Shown: positions 25,400 to 34,762 of the stretch, piece by piece
Layout: each line of letters starts with the position of its first letter
Position numbering within the stretch: the stretch's first letter is position 1
Source: Planctomycetales bacterium
GTDB taxonomy: Bacteria; Planctomycetota; Phycisphaerae; SM23-33
Length of the DNA stretch: 64,000 bases
Assembly (NCBI GenBank): GCA_030612725.1
Contig: JAUWNJ010000013.1
Location: forward strand, 27,990-91,989
Direction of reading: 5' to 3'
Notes under the pieces: model-generated
Told to the model about the DNA's origin: nothing
The model's input: the letters and a program-made list of their open reading frames with translations, nothing else
The model's database searches: none
Program-made: the position numbers and the translations under genes

Positions 25400-26554
25400 T
25401 TACCGCTCGATTTCCTGTCCGATGCGTTTCATTTCGTCGAGGAAGGAGTTTCTGTCGTCGGCCCATTTTTCGGCTTCGAGAGGGGCGACCTTCCCCGCGG
25501 CGACCAGGCCCGCCAGGCTCCGCTCCATCGTCGTCATTCGCTCGGTAGTAACATCCTTAATTCGGGTTTGTAACTGTGTATAGACCTGCTCCATTTTGCG
25601 TAGGCGGATAAGGTTGCTGACGGCGTAGGTGTTATTGAGGATTTCCATAGCCACAACCCGCCCTTTTTCGTCGCTGCGCGGGATGAGTTTCTGTGAGATG
25701 GCGTAAGCCAGTCCCAGCGACAACTGACTGGCGATTTCATCCTGCTGGTTTGCCGGGAACATGTCCAGCACCCGCGTGATCGAGCCTCGGGCATCGCGTG
25801 TGTGCAGCGTGGAGAATACCAGGTGTCCGGTTTCGGCTGCGGTCAGCGTCCATTTCGTGGATTCCTGGTCTCGCATCTCGCCGACGAAGATGATGTCGGG
25901 GTCTTCGCGCAGGCAGTCGCGCAGGCCACGTTTAAAACTCGGCAGGTCGCGTCCAACCTCGCGCTGCGAAATCATGGCCTTGCGACTTTGCAGTCGGTAC
26001 TCGATCGGGTCTTCAAGGGTGATAATCCGGCAGGGGCGTGTTTCGGCGATTCGGTCGATCAGCGAGGCGATGGTAGTGGATTTACCGGCGCCGGTGATAC
26101 CGGTCAGCAGAACAAGACCCTGCTGCCTGGTGATGATGTCTTTCCAGACGTTGTTGGGGAAGCCGATTTCCTCGACGGGAGGGGCGGACCGTTCCAGGGC
26201 GCGGATAGCAATGGACAGTCCGTCATTGTCGTGGAAACAGTTCAGGCGAAACTGGAGCGTATCGGTGAAGAGCGAACTGTCCACCGACCCGTCGGTCTCG
26301 AGTTTCTCCAGTTCAATTTCGCTCAGCAGTGTTTCAGACATGGCTGCGACCGTCTCGGCGTTCAGGAGGGGGCCTTCTGTCTTCTGGAGGTCGCCGTCGA
26401 TGCGATAGGTTGGCGGGCAGTTGACCTTCAGGTGTAGGTCGGAAACGCGCATCTGCCCCTGTTTGGAGAAATAATCCAGCAGGTCCTTCATGCTGGCTTT
26501 CCTGTCGTCTCCGGCGGTGAATATCTTGCTTTCAAGGGTGGGCTTTTCCGGCAT
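25400..26554 (-). CDS. PilT/PilU-like type IV pilus ATPase
   Basis: A 384-residue secretion/retraction ATPase. Walker A is GITGAGKSTTIASLIDR, the Asp box region is CRIITLEDPIEYRLQSRK, Walker B is DPDIIFVGEMRDQES, and the His box is TGHLVFSTLHTRDA. The N-terminal PAS-like subdomain begins near LLDYFSKQGQMRVSDLHLKV. These motifs fit PilT/PilU hexameric motors that depolymerise type IV pili in the cytoplasm. AAGGAACTACT precedes the ATG. It is encoded with a small zinc-ribbon membrane protein upstream and lies 2 kb from the divergent pilM cluster. Confidence 0.93.
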   Translation of the reverse strand: MPEKPTLESKIFTAGDDRKASMKDLLDYFSKQGQMRVSDLHLKVNCPPTYRIDGDLQKTEGPLLNAETVAAMSETLLSEIELEKLETDGSVDSSLFTDTLQFRLNCFHDNDGLSIAIRALERSAPPVEEIGFPNNVWKDIITRQQGLVLLTGITGAGKSTTIASLIDRIAETRPCRIITLEDPIEYRLQSRKAMISQREVGRDLPSFKRGLRDCLREDPDIIFVGEMRDQESTKWTLTAAETGHLVFSTLHTRDARGSITRVLDMFPANQQDEIASQLSLGLAYAISQKLIPRSDEKGRVVAMEILNNTYAVSNLIRLRKMEQVYTQLQTRIKDVTTERMTTMERSLAGLVAAGKVAPLEAEKWADDRNSFLDEMKRIGQEIER

Positions 26555-26566
26555 AGTAGTTCCTTA

Positions 26567-26944
26567 TTATGTTTTTTCTTTTTCCGGCTTGTTTTGTGGC
26601 GGAATTTCAGTGCGAACATCTTTTTCGACAGTAGTCATTTTAAGAGATTCGTAGCAATTGGTGCAGAGGCGTTGCCCTGACGGCAGGAAATAAACTTTTT
26701 CGTGTGGCTTTTGGCAGACGTCGCACATCGCTCGCCCGGCGGGAGGATAGGGCAGTCCGTCAGGACGATATTTTTCTTTCATTGCCTGGCGGTAAGCACG
26801 TCGTTTTCTATTTTGCCATAGCAGCGCCTTCAATAATATGATTGTCGATAGGGTTACGAACAGGAGAATCAGCAGCACCAGCGGCACGGCGATCAGCAAC
26901 CCCGCATACAGTTCGATAGGACTGTAACCTGCCACTCGATTCAC
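26567..26944 (-). CDS. Small membrane protein with a cytoplasmic zinc ribbon
   Basis: A 125-residue protein with one long hydrophobic helix (LYAGLLIAVPLVLLILLFVT), a basic stop-transfer stretch (WQNRKRRAYRQAMKEKYR), then CDVCQKPHEKVYFLPSGQRL and CTNC, a four-cysteine zinc ribbon. It ends in a charged tail. The start is GTG at 26944 with a weak CGAG site. It is 12 nt upstream of the pilT-like gene and probably co-transcribed. No function is known; an accessory role to the motor is a guess from position. Confidence 0.75.
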   Translation of the reverse strand: MNRVAGYSPIELYAGLLIAVPLVLLILLFVTLSTIILLKALLWQNRKRRAYRQAMKEKYRPDGLPYPPAGRAMCDVCQKPHEKVYFLPSGQRLCTNCYESLKMTTVEKDVRTEIPPQNKPEKEKT

Positions 26945-27016
26945 CTCGAATATCGTCCGATCAGCCTGGCCATGGGTCTTGGAAAGTGCATGATAAGGTA
27001 TATCCGGGTCGGAGCG

Positions 27017-28498
27017 TTATTGTTTTTTTGCGAGTACGCCCACCAGCGAGCCATTTGAAAGCCGTTCGATCCGCAGACGTGCGATCTTTCCCGTCAAGTC
27101 TTCCCCTGCGTTTTTGGGAAAGGTTACTTCGATGTATCTGTCGGTTAGAGCGCGGGAGCAGGCGGGCGGGGTTTTGGAGTTTGGTTGTTCGACGATGGCC
27201 TCGACGGTCCGGCCTATGAATCGCCGACGGAAATTTTCAGACATCTCTCGCTCCAGTTGGGCCAATTTCGCGCAGCGGGCCTTGACGACCTCCGGCGGCG
27301 GGGCTTCTGCCCGCCAGTTCCATGCAGCCGTTCCTGGCCGGGGCGAGAAGCCGAAAATGTGAATCTTGCTGAATTCAGACTGCCGGGCGACATCCAGCGT
27401 GTCGGCGAAGTCGGCATCGCTCTCGCCGGGGAAACCGACGACCACGTCGGTGGTAATGGCGGCATCGTTGATGGTTTCGCGCACTCGCCGGACGGCATCG
27501 AGGAATTGGGCGGCGTCGTATTGGCGATTCATCCGTTTCAGGATGCGGCTTGAGCCGGACTGCATAGGCAGGTGCAGATGCGGCGCGACGGTGGGGAAGT
27601 CGCGGAAGATTTCCAGCAGTTTGTCGGTAACGTCTCCGGGTTCGAGGCTGCTGAGTCTAACCCGCCATAGCCCCGGCGTCTTGGCTGCACGCTGGAGCAG
27701 TTCCGGCAGGGCGGACGGGCGGGTCCATTTACGGCGGATGGTGGTCGGCTGATCGTACGCGCCCAGAAAGACGCCGCAGAGGACGATTTCCCGATGCCCG
27801 TTGGCGACGAGTGTCGCGATTTCGTCGAGTATTTCGTCCATCGGCCTGGACCAGACGCACGACCTCAATTGCGGTATAATGCAATATGTGCAGAAGGCAT
27901 CGCACCCGTCCTGAACCTTTACGAACGCCCGCTGGTGGTTTGTGAAGGTTTCAATCGGAGGTAGATTAAATGTTCTCCGTTCGGTGTTGTTTTTCTTGAC
28001 AGGGGTTTTTTGAGTTGGTTTAATAGGTGTAGAGTTACGAGAGTCCTTGGCTGGGCGCTGATACGAACTCGTCCTCATACATTTTTCATTCCTGACGAGC
28101 CTGGCCGGTTTGGTCCTCTGGTTTTCTTCCCGGCTTGGGTTGCTCGCCGATGATAGATACTGCTGAAGGTGTTTGGCAATATTGTCGTGGTGTCCGAGAG
28201 CGTGAATTTCGCCTCTCGCACCGGACTCGATTGCCATTTGTCGCAGGTTTTCGCCTTCAGCCGTTGCGTAGCATCCGAGGATGATGATGTCGGTATTTGG
28301 ATTATTTCTGACGGCGCGTCTGATTGCGCGTCGGCTCTTTGCAGCGGCGGACGCCGTTACGCAGCAGGTATTGATTATGACGAGGTCAGGCGGTTCTGAC
28401 GAGTCGCACAGGCCTGAACGTCGCAAAAGAGCGGCTATGGACTGCGTTTCATACTGGTTGACCTTGCATCCGATTGTAACAGTAGAGAAACGGCGCAT
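27017..28498 (-). CDS. MtaB-like tRNA methylthiotransferase (radical SAM)
   Basis: A 493-residue protein of the MiaB/MtaB family, which adds a methylthio group to modified A37 of tRNA. The N-terminal UPF0004 domain has TIGCKVNQYETQ, NTCCVTASAAAKSRR and LGCYATAEGENL, providing three Fe-S cysteines. The radical SAM motif is CDAFCTYCIIP, and HLPMQSGSSRILKRMNR and GFPGESDADF follow. A C-terminal TRAM-like region ends the protein. Between the first two domains is a basic, Pro/Asn/Lys/Thr-rich insertion of about 50 residues that is unusual for the family. GAGGTCCCGCA precedes the ATG. MtaB (t6A) is preferred over MiaB from the CKVNQYE wording; this is moderately certain. Confidence 0.88.
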   Translation of the reverse strand: MRRFSTVTIGCKVNQYETQSIAALLRRSGLCDSSEPPDLVIINTCCVTASAAAKSRRAIRRAVRNNPNTDIIILGCYATAEGENLRQMAIESGARGEIHALGHHDNIAKHLQQYLSSASNPSREENQRTKPARLVRNEKCMRTSSYQRPAKDSRNSTPIKPTQKTPVKKNNTERRTFNLPPIETFTNHQRAFVKVQDGCDAFCTYCIIPQLRSCVWSRPMDEILDEIATLVANGHREIVLCGVFLGAYDQPTTIRRKWTRPSALPELLQRAAKTPGLWRVRLSSLEPGDVTDKLLEIFRDFPTVAPHLHLPMQSGSSRILKRMNRQYDAAQFLDAVRRVRETINDAAITTDVVVGFPGESDADFADTLDVARQSEFSKIHIFGFSPRPGTAAWNWRAEAPPPEVVKARCAKLAQLEREMSENFRRRFIGRTVEAIVEQPNSKTPPACSRALTDRYIEVTFPKNAGEDLTGKIARLRIERLSNGSLVGVLAKKQ

Positions 28499-28619
28499 TG
28501 CGGGACCTCGATTTATGTCGGCGAGTCAGCATATTAATAACTTGACGCCGCTATTGTAGTTAAAGACCATATTATAGTCGCCGCAAAGGGCGGTTGCTAA
28601 ACAATAAGAGGGTTTAGAC

Positions 28620-30689
28620 ATGGCTACGACCGAAAGAGTCTGGGGCATTGACATTGGGCAGTGTGCATTGAAGGCTTTGGAGCTGGTCAGTACCCAGGGA
28701 CAAATCAGCATAGGTGGGTTTGAGATAATCGAACACCCTCGGATATTGTCCCAGATGAATTCGCCGGAGCGAGAGCGTGCGATCAATGTCGCCCTTGAGC
28801 AGTTTCTCACCCGCAACGACATTTCAAAGGCGAGCGTGGTGGTTTCGATTCCCGGTCAATCCGGTTTTACCCGTTTCGTCAAACTCCCGCCGGTGGAGGA
28901 AAAGCAGGTTCCGGAGATTGTTCGTTTTGAGGCGGAGCAGCAGATACCCTTCAGCATTAATGAAGTTATCTGGCGTTGGCAGTCCTTTCGCGACCCTGAT
29001 TCTCCCGATATCGAGGTCGGTATCTTTGCGATGAAGCGTTCGGACGTTTGGGAGACGCTGCATCGCTTCGAGGATGCGGGGGTTACCGTCGATATCGTCC
29101 AGATGTCGCCGTTGGCGCTGTATAACTTCATGGAATTCGACGGCCAGGTTGTCGATAACGGCGCGACGCTGCTGGTCGATGTGGGGGCGGACAAAACTGA
29201 CATTGTCGTCGCCGACGGGCCCAGGATATGGACGCGAACGCTTCAACTGGGTGGAAACAATTTTACCGAGGTGCTGGTAAAGGCGTTCAAACTGGATTTC
29301 AACAAGGCCGAAAAACTGAAGCGCGCCGCCGGTACCAGTAAGTATGCCCGCCAGGTATTCCAGGCGATGCGCCCCGTATTCGCCGAACTTACACAGGAAA
29401 TCCAACGGTCTGTCGGATATTACACCTCGCTGCACCGCGAGAGCAGGTTCCGTCGGGTCGTCGCCATTGGTAACGGGTTCAGACTTCCAGGACTTCAGAA
29501 ATATATTGAGCAGAACCTCGGTATTCCGGTAGTCAGAATTGACTCGTACGAAAAACTTTCACCGTCGCCGGCGTCAAATGCACCGGCATTTACAGAAAAC
29601 ATCCTTTCATTCGCTGTCGCTTACGGGTTGGCGCTACAGGGGCTGGGAGTAACCCAGGTTCAGACCAACCTCCTTCCGTCCGAAAGCGCCAGGCACCGAT
29701 TGTGGGATCGCAAGAGGCCTCGGTTCGCCGCTGCTGCTGCGGTGATCCTGATTGCAGTAGGCATGTGGACATGGCGAGCCAATGCCGACAGTAATACCCT
29801 CAAAACGCAGAGAGCGGGGCTGGCTTCGGCGGGGAGTGTTATCGGGAAATACAATAAACTGCGGAAAGAGTATAAGAAATACGACGGTCAGGACAAGGCC
29901 AAGGAAAAGGACGTTCTCCAATATAAGGAGATGATGGGGTATCGCGACTTTATGCCGACGCTGACCTACCTCATCAGCGAATCGATCGAAAAGACAGCGA
30001 CCGACCAGGGACTGATGACCCTGGAGGGTCGGGACGACCTTATGAAGATTAAGCGGTCACAGCGGCGCGTGATCATGATTGCCTCGCAAACCATGACGTA
30101 TAAAGATGATTTGTCGGGCGTCAAAAAAGAACAGCTCAAAGCCGGATTCACCGGAGGGGTAGTACCCCCAAAGTCCAATGAGTCCATGAGCGGACCCAGG
30201 ACTGGGAGGTACGAACGCGATGCAGAGAGGGAATTCAGAGACTACAGGGGAAGAGGACCGAAAACGGTCGCCAAAAAAACCGAGAAGAAACCCGCCGGTC
30301 AGCGGGGATACCTTGTTTATATTTCCGGTTCCGTACCGCTTCCGTACGCGGAAGCAGTGCAGTTTATCGGCACCAACCTGAAGCATAAACTTGGCGAGTT
30401 GGCTGAGAAGTTTCCATCCGTGGAGGTAACATTAAGCGTCTCTGAAGTCCAACCAGGCAAGCCTTTGGTGCCGGACACGGTAATCGGCGTGAGGGGAGGG
30501 CGAGATGATTATAGAGGTAGAACTAATACGAGCGGGCAACAGGGCGACATTGTTCTGGACCCGCTGACAGGTGAATACGCCGGTGCGGATTCGCGGTTTT
30601 TCATTGGTTGGAAAGTCCTGATTAAGGGTACCGGCCTGCCAAAAGACGATAAGGACAGTTCGATTTCCAAGACCGGAGGTACGCGATGA
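28620..30689 (+). CDS. Type IV pilus assembly protein PilM fused to a PilN-like region
   Basis: A 689-residue protein. Residues ~1-350 are the actin-like PilM domain (VWGIDIGQCALKALELV, VDVGADKTDIVVADG, VVAIGNGFRLPGLQKYIE). It is followed by a linker containing TQVQTNLLPSE, the conserved PilN-like lead, and then a transmembrane helix (RFAAAAAVILIAVGMWTW) and a coiled and globular periplasmic part. In most bacteria PilM is cytoplasmic and PilN is a separate membrane protein; here they form one chain. An Arg/Asp/Glu-rich linker (YERDAEREFRDYRGRG) lies near residue 525. The stop overlaps the next start (ATGA), so translation is coupled. Confidence 0.85.
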   Translation: MATTERVWGIDIGQCALKALELVSTQGQISIGGFEIIEHPRILSQMNSPERERAINVALEQFLTRNDISKASVVVSIPGQSGFTRFVKLPPVEEKQVPEIVRFEAEQQIPFSINEVIWRWQSFRDPDSPDIEVGIFAMKRSDVWETLHRFEDAGVTVDIVQMSPLALYNFMEFDGQVVDNGATLLVDVGADKTDIVVADGPRIWTRTLQLGGNNFTEVLVKAFKLDFNKAEKLKRAAGTSKYARQVFQAMRPVFAELTQEIQRSVGYYTSLHRESRFRRVVAIGNGFRLPGLQKYIEQNLGIPVVRIDSYEKLSPSPASNAPAFTENILSFAVAYGLALQGLGVTQVQTNLLPSESARHRLWDRKRPRFAAAAAVILIAVGMWTWRANADSNTLKTQRAGLASAGSVIGKYNKLRKEYKKYDGQDKAKEKDVLQYKEMMGYRDFMPTLTYLISESIEKTATDQGLMTLEGRDDLMKIKRSQRRVIMIASQTMTYKDDLSGVKKEQLKAGFTGGVVPPKSNESMSGPRTGRYERDAEREFRDYRGRGPKTVAKKTEKKPAGQRGYLVYISGSVPLPYAEAVQFIGTNLKHKLGELAEKFPSVEVTLSVSEVQPGKPLVPDTVIGVRGGRDDYRGRTNTSGQQGDIVLDPLTGEYAGADSRFFIGWKVLIKGTGLPKDDKDSSISKTGGTR

Positions 30690-32173
30690 ATTTCCTGAAA
30701 GAAAATTTATTTCTGGTCATTACGGCGGCGGTTGTCATTGTGGGCGCCTCTGCGGGGTTACTGCTGGGAAGATCAATGGGCGCTCAGTCCGACACCGATA
30801 GCAAACCATATATATCCAAGGCCAAGGAGATTAATTCATTGGCCTCTCACGGTATCAACAAGCGTGGTGTCGAGGCTAAAAAACGACGAGTCGAAGATAT
30901 GCGATATCAGGCCGAGACAGTGGCCGATACATTCCTTCGTCGCAACCGACGCGATCACGAGGTGCTGTCATTTGGAATTTCAGGTCAGACAGTCCCCGCA
31001 TTTCCGGTCGATCCGGAGTTCAAGGATCGTGAGACTCTTCGGCAACTGTTTCCGGAAAAATATCGCCGAGAGATAGCGAGTCTGTTGAAGACGCTCAAGC
31101 GGACCGTTCCACCAACGACCAAGGAGATCGACGAGGAAATGGCGAGGATTACCGCCGGTGCGATGCCGGCAGAGAAAAAAGAAGAAAAAATCAACTATGC
31201 CGGTTCTGCAACCAGAAACGATCGCGATCGTCGCGACCGCGACCGTTTCGACGACCGTAGGGAAATAAGACACGGTTCGGCACGCCCATCCAAGGTAGTG
31301 GATGTAAAAAGCGACATTGGACGGCAGGCATTGATTAATCTGGTTGTCAGACAATCGGAAAAGGGGTGGATATACGCCGACGAAGAACAGGATAAAACAA
31401 GCGACAGCGGCAGGGGCGAGAGCAGATTAACTACCGGCGGGGCAATGTACGTCGCACTTAAACGCAATACGCTGGATTACTCCGACGACGACCTATGGAT
31501 GGCCCAGGTGGGACTGTGGGTACAAAAGGATATTATCAACGCGATTAACCTGACAAACGAACAGGTAAGAAAAACGGCCTCCCGAAAGCAGACGGGCGTG
31601 GCCGCATCGGCGGTGAAACGTTTGATGAATATCGACGTCAGAGGATTTGTCCTTGGCGGATCGGCCGACTCGGGCGCAACGACCACGGTGCTTCAATACG
31701 CAAACATTGATTCCGCCAAAGGCGATAAAACTCCTCCCCGACTCACGGGACGGGCGTGTAACAAACTCTACGATGTGGTGCATTATGATTTCACCGTCGT
31801 GATTCCCATGCGGTATCTTCTCAGGCTGCAAAGGAACCTGATGGCGCAGAACTATCACACCATTCTGGAACTCAGCATCATCAAACCGGTGCAGTCAAAG
31901 GTGTACTATTACGGTACTGATTCCGTGATGAAGGTAACCATCGTCGGTGAAATGCTTATGCTGACGGACTGGACTCGCGGGCGATGGGATAAGGAAACGA
32001 AAACCTGGGATAAGGACTATCCCCCCCTGATGCCGGTAGAAGATTTCCTGAAGAATATAAGAGAGATGAACCCCGACGCCCTGCGAGATGAAGACAACAA
32101 AAGAAAGGGATTGTCCCCTATAATCAAGACCAAGACCAAGACCAAGACCAGTAAATTCCGACGCCGAAGGTGA
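30686..32173 (+). CDS. PilO-like inner-membrane pilus assembly protein (putative)
   Basis: A 495-residue protein starting inside the pilM stop (ATGA). It has one N-terminal transmembrane helix (NLFLVITAAVVIVGASAG), a helical region, an Arg/Asp-rich low-complexity linker (RNDRDRRDRDRFDDRREI), and a C-terminal alpha/beta part (VVHYDFTVVIPMRYLLRLQR, then NYHTILELSIIKPV) that fits the ferredoxin-like fold of PilO. The tail is Lys/Thr-rich. The assignment rests on position after PilM/N and on topology; direct PilO sequence similarity is weak. Confidence 0.65.
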   Translation: MNFLKENLFLVITAAVVIVGASAGLLLGRSMGAQSDTDSKPYISKAKEINSLASHGINKRGVEAKKRRVEDMRYQAETVADTFLRRNRRDHEVLSFGISGQTVPAFPVDPEFKDRETLRQLFPEKYRREIASLLKTLKRTVPPTTKEIDEEMARITAGAMPAEKKEEKINYAGSATRNDRDRRDRDRFDDRREIRHGSARPSKVVDVKSDIGRQALINLVVRQSEKGWIYADEEQDKTSDSGRGESRLTTGGAMYVALKRNTLDYSDDDLWMAQVGLWVQKDIINAINLTNEQVRKTASRKQTGVAASAVKRLMNIDVRGFVLGGSADSGATTTVLQYANIDSAKGDKTPPRLTGRACNKLYDVVHYDFTVVIPMRYLLRLQRNLMAQNYHTILELSIIKPVQSKVYYYGTDSVMKVTIVGEMLMLTDWTRGRWDKETKTWDKDYPPLMPVEDFLKNIREMNPDALRDEDNKRKGLSPIIKTKTKTKTSKFRRRR

Positions 32174-32254
32174 GGCTGACATTGTTATGTGCCGGAAACG
32201 CCGGCTTGTCTTTGCAGGCGTCTGGTTTGATGAAAAAATGAGGAGATTGAAATC

Positions 32255-34450
32255 ATGGCCCGGAAAGAAGAAGCCGGCTTGATTGAACAGCACGTGGAAA
32301 AGATTGCCATCGGGATCGCGTTGGTGATCCTGGTTGTCGTGGGTTTGCACTGGGGGCTGGAAAGTCCGCGCCGGATTAAACTGGGAATCAATGCCATCGG
32401 GATGCGCCAAACGGTAGAACGGACTTTCCAGACGACATTCCTGACCAAGAAGTGGCAGTTCGGCCCGCTGAACGGCGGGACAGCCGTTCTGGTGGACAAC
32501 TCGGCATACTGGGTGGACGCCGCTGACAAGGTCTATGCCGCCAACGGAAACGCTAAGACTTGGTCTCCCATAATCGACTACGCCCCCAAAGGAATTGACA
32601 TCGACTCGGTAACGTCCGCTATCGGGATGCCCCCTAAAGACTACTCGCCCAGTGAAGTTGATCAGGCACTGAAAGACGCGTCGGACAACCTGGAAAAGCG
32701 GATGGAAAGGTTGAAACCTGAAATTATACCGGTACCGAATTATGTAGAGCGACTGGAAGCGATTTATAAAAACCCATATAATACCGGACGTGTGCACTCT
32801 TACGTTCGTTATAGATCAGATCTAATGCCTCCCAATCTGGTTATAACAAAGGTAAAGACTGTTGAGCCAACCGGTCTGGCCGCTCTGGTACCGCTACCGA
32901 AACCCGAACAGCCGCTGGTAAAAACCATTCGGGAAGTCCAGGTCAGTTTGACGCCGGAGGGAGAAACAGAATACAAAGGAATCAATATAACCCACGTTGC
33001 AGCGGTTTTCGAACACGGAAAAGTTCTCAAGAAGTGGAAACAAGCCCTTGAAAAAACATATGTACCTCCCAAGGTTGTCTTTTTTGCTGTTGAGGCGCGT
33101 CGCCGGTATCTCCTTCCGGACGGTTCGTGGAGTGAAGGCCGACCAGCCGTAATGGCAATTGTGCCCGGAAATCAGAAATTACCGGTAATCCCGGAGGCAG
33201 ATGGGAAAAATTTTCTCATAATTCAACAGAAGTGTAACGAATTGTCCTGGATTGCGAACCAGGAACAAATTCTCGAATCTCCCTGCCCTGACATCGTCTG
33301 GTCTAATCGTCGGACGGGAACATGGCAGATTCAAGACCACAAAGCTCGCACACGTGTCAGCGACCTCCTGAAGACCGAAGAGGAAAAATCGACAACATCT
33401 GAAAAGACAGAAACAGATGCCAGATTGGCCCGCGAGCGCGAGGCAGCCAGACGCCGCGGAGAAGAAGCCAAAAGACAACGTGAGGCAGCCAAACGCCGCG
33501 AAGAGGAAGCCAAGCGCCGCCGGGTTGTCAGGCCGAATGTTCGAGGTAGAACGGAGCGGTCCGAGCGTCGTGGTGATGAGGGCAGAAACAGAAGATCGAC
33601 GGTCAGGCGTGATGAACGTCGCGGTGATGAGGGCAGAGGCAGAATCAGAAGACCAGTCGAGCGTGATGAACGTCGCGGCGATGAGGGCAGAGGTAGAATA
33701 CCAGCCGGGCGCGATGAAGACCGTCGTGGTGATGGGGGCAGAGGAATTCGGCGTGGCGAAGACAGGCGTGTCGGTCTGGGGCGCCGTTCCGTAACGGCTG
33801 GGCCTGATGCGCCCAAACTCGTATTAATACCTACTCTCCAGGAGCAGTTGGATAACCCCGCCGGTATCCTTGAGGTGTGGTTTCATGACACGAACCTGAC
33901 CGAAGGGATGACCTATCGTTATCAACTTCGCCTGGTTCTTATTAATCCGCTTCTGGGTCGCTTTAAGGATGTTGCGAATAAGGATGACGCTAAGATTAAG
34001 TTTGTTCGCACACCCTGGTCCCAATGGTCTGAACCGGTAAGCGTGAAGCGTCCGACCGAGTTTTTCCTGGTCGGGAGCGCTCCGCAAATGGGTACGGTAA
34101 CGCTGGAGGTATTCACGCAGCAATGGGGTCAGTGGATCAGTCATAGTTTCAGGATCGGACAGGGCGAACCTATCGGCGAAGAGGTTCGCAAAGAGTTACT
34201 TCGACTTGGCGGAGGCGAGCAGGAAGAAACACTCGTCAACTTCAAGACCGGCGCTATTGCCGTAAGTTTTAATTTCAAGAAGAAACAACGAATTCCCGGT
34301 ACGAACTTTTTCCGGACGACGACGGAGTTGCTGTACCTCGATGCGGATGGGAAACTTCGCACGCGTACGCAGGACGACTCGTCGCAGAGATACAAGGATT
34401 TGCGCAACGAAGTTCTTAAATCGACCCGGACCGCGTCAAGTGTGCGGTAG
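32255..34450 (+). CDS. Inner-membrane pilus/secretion assembly protein with RD/G-rich repeats
   Basis: A 731-residue protein without a firm family. One transmembrane helix (IAIGIALVILVVVGLHWGL) follows a short cytoplasmic N-terminus. Residues ~380-525 are extremely charged: an Ala/Arg/Glu stretch (REREAARRRGEEAKRQREAA), then repeats of ERRGDEGRGR type. The C-terminal ~200 residues are beta-rich (MTYRYQLRLVLINPLLG, VTLEVFTQQWGQWISHSF). Position between the PilO-like gene and the secretin suggests a connector like PilP, though it is much larger than PilP. GAGGAGATTGAAATC precedes the ATG. Confidence 0.65.
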   Translation: MARKEEAGLIEQHVEKIAIGIALVILVVVGLHWGLESPRRIKLGINAIGMRQTVERTFQTTFLTKKWQFGPLNGGTAVLVDNSAYWVDAADKVYAANGNAKTWSPIIDYAPKGIDIDSVTSAIGMPPKDYSPSEVDQALKDASDNLEKRMERLKPEIIPVPNYVERLEAIYKNPYNTGRVHSYVRYRSDLMPPNLVITKVKTVEPTGLAALVPLPKPEQPLVKTIREVQVSLTPEGETEYKGINITHVAAVFEHGKVLKKWKQALEKTYVPPKVVFFAVEARRRYLLPDGSWSEGRPAVMAIVPGNQKLPVIPEADGKNFLIIQQKCNELSWIANQEQILESPCPDIVWSNRRTGTWQIQDHKARTRVSDLLKTEEEKSTTSEKTETDARLAREREAARRRGEEAKRQREAAKRREEEAKRRRVVRPNVRGRTERSERRGDEGRNRRSTVRRDERRGDEGRGRIRRPVERDERRGDEGRGRIPAGRDEDRRGDGGRGIRRGEDRRVGLGRRSVTAGPDAPKLVLIPTLQEQLDNPAGILEVWFHDTNLTEGMTYRYQLRLVLINPLLGRFKDVANKDDAKIKFVRTPWSQWSEPVSVKRPTEFFLVGSAPQMGTVTLEVFTQQWGQWISHSFRIGQGEPIGEEVRKELLRLGGGEQEETLVNFKTGAIAVSFNFKKKQRIPGTNFFRTTTELLYLDADGKLRTRTQDDSSQRYKDLRNEVLKSTRTASSVR

Positions 34451-34762
34451 CAGGAAACAAAAGTCAGCGTAAAAAATGCCGACGATTTTCTGCTTGCATT
34501 ACCTGGTATGATTGAATTATGCTGCTCTCGCCCTGCCGAGCGCGAGGTTCGTTGTTTAGTAGTATGGTTGTATGCTATTGTTCGATAAATAAAGGAACAA
34601 CGGGCTTGGATATAGTGATGGTGTCGCTCTCGGCGTACCCGCTCGGCGAGGAGTAGGTTTTTCGTGTAGGATGGTCCCCGAGCAGGTACTGATGACGGAT
34701 CGCCGATAAGAAGGCGACCTTGCGAACCTGTGTGGCATGGGTTTCTTGAAAGGAGCATTGCA
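34451..34762. other. 312-bp leader upstream of the secretin gene
   Basis: No coding signal is seen. Several short GC-rich hairpins are visible (CTCGGCG/CGCTCGGCGAG near 34632-34654, and GATCGCC/GGCGACC near 34697-34718). A possible promoter is TTGCAT near 34494 with TATGCT downstream. No known riboswitch consensus was recognised. Confidence 0.4.
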
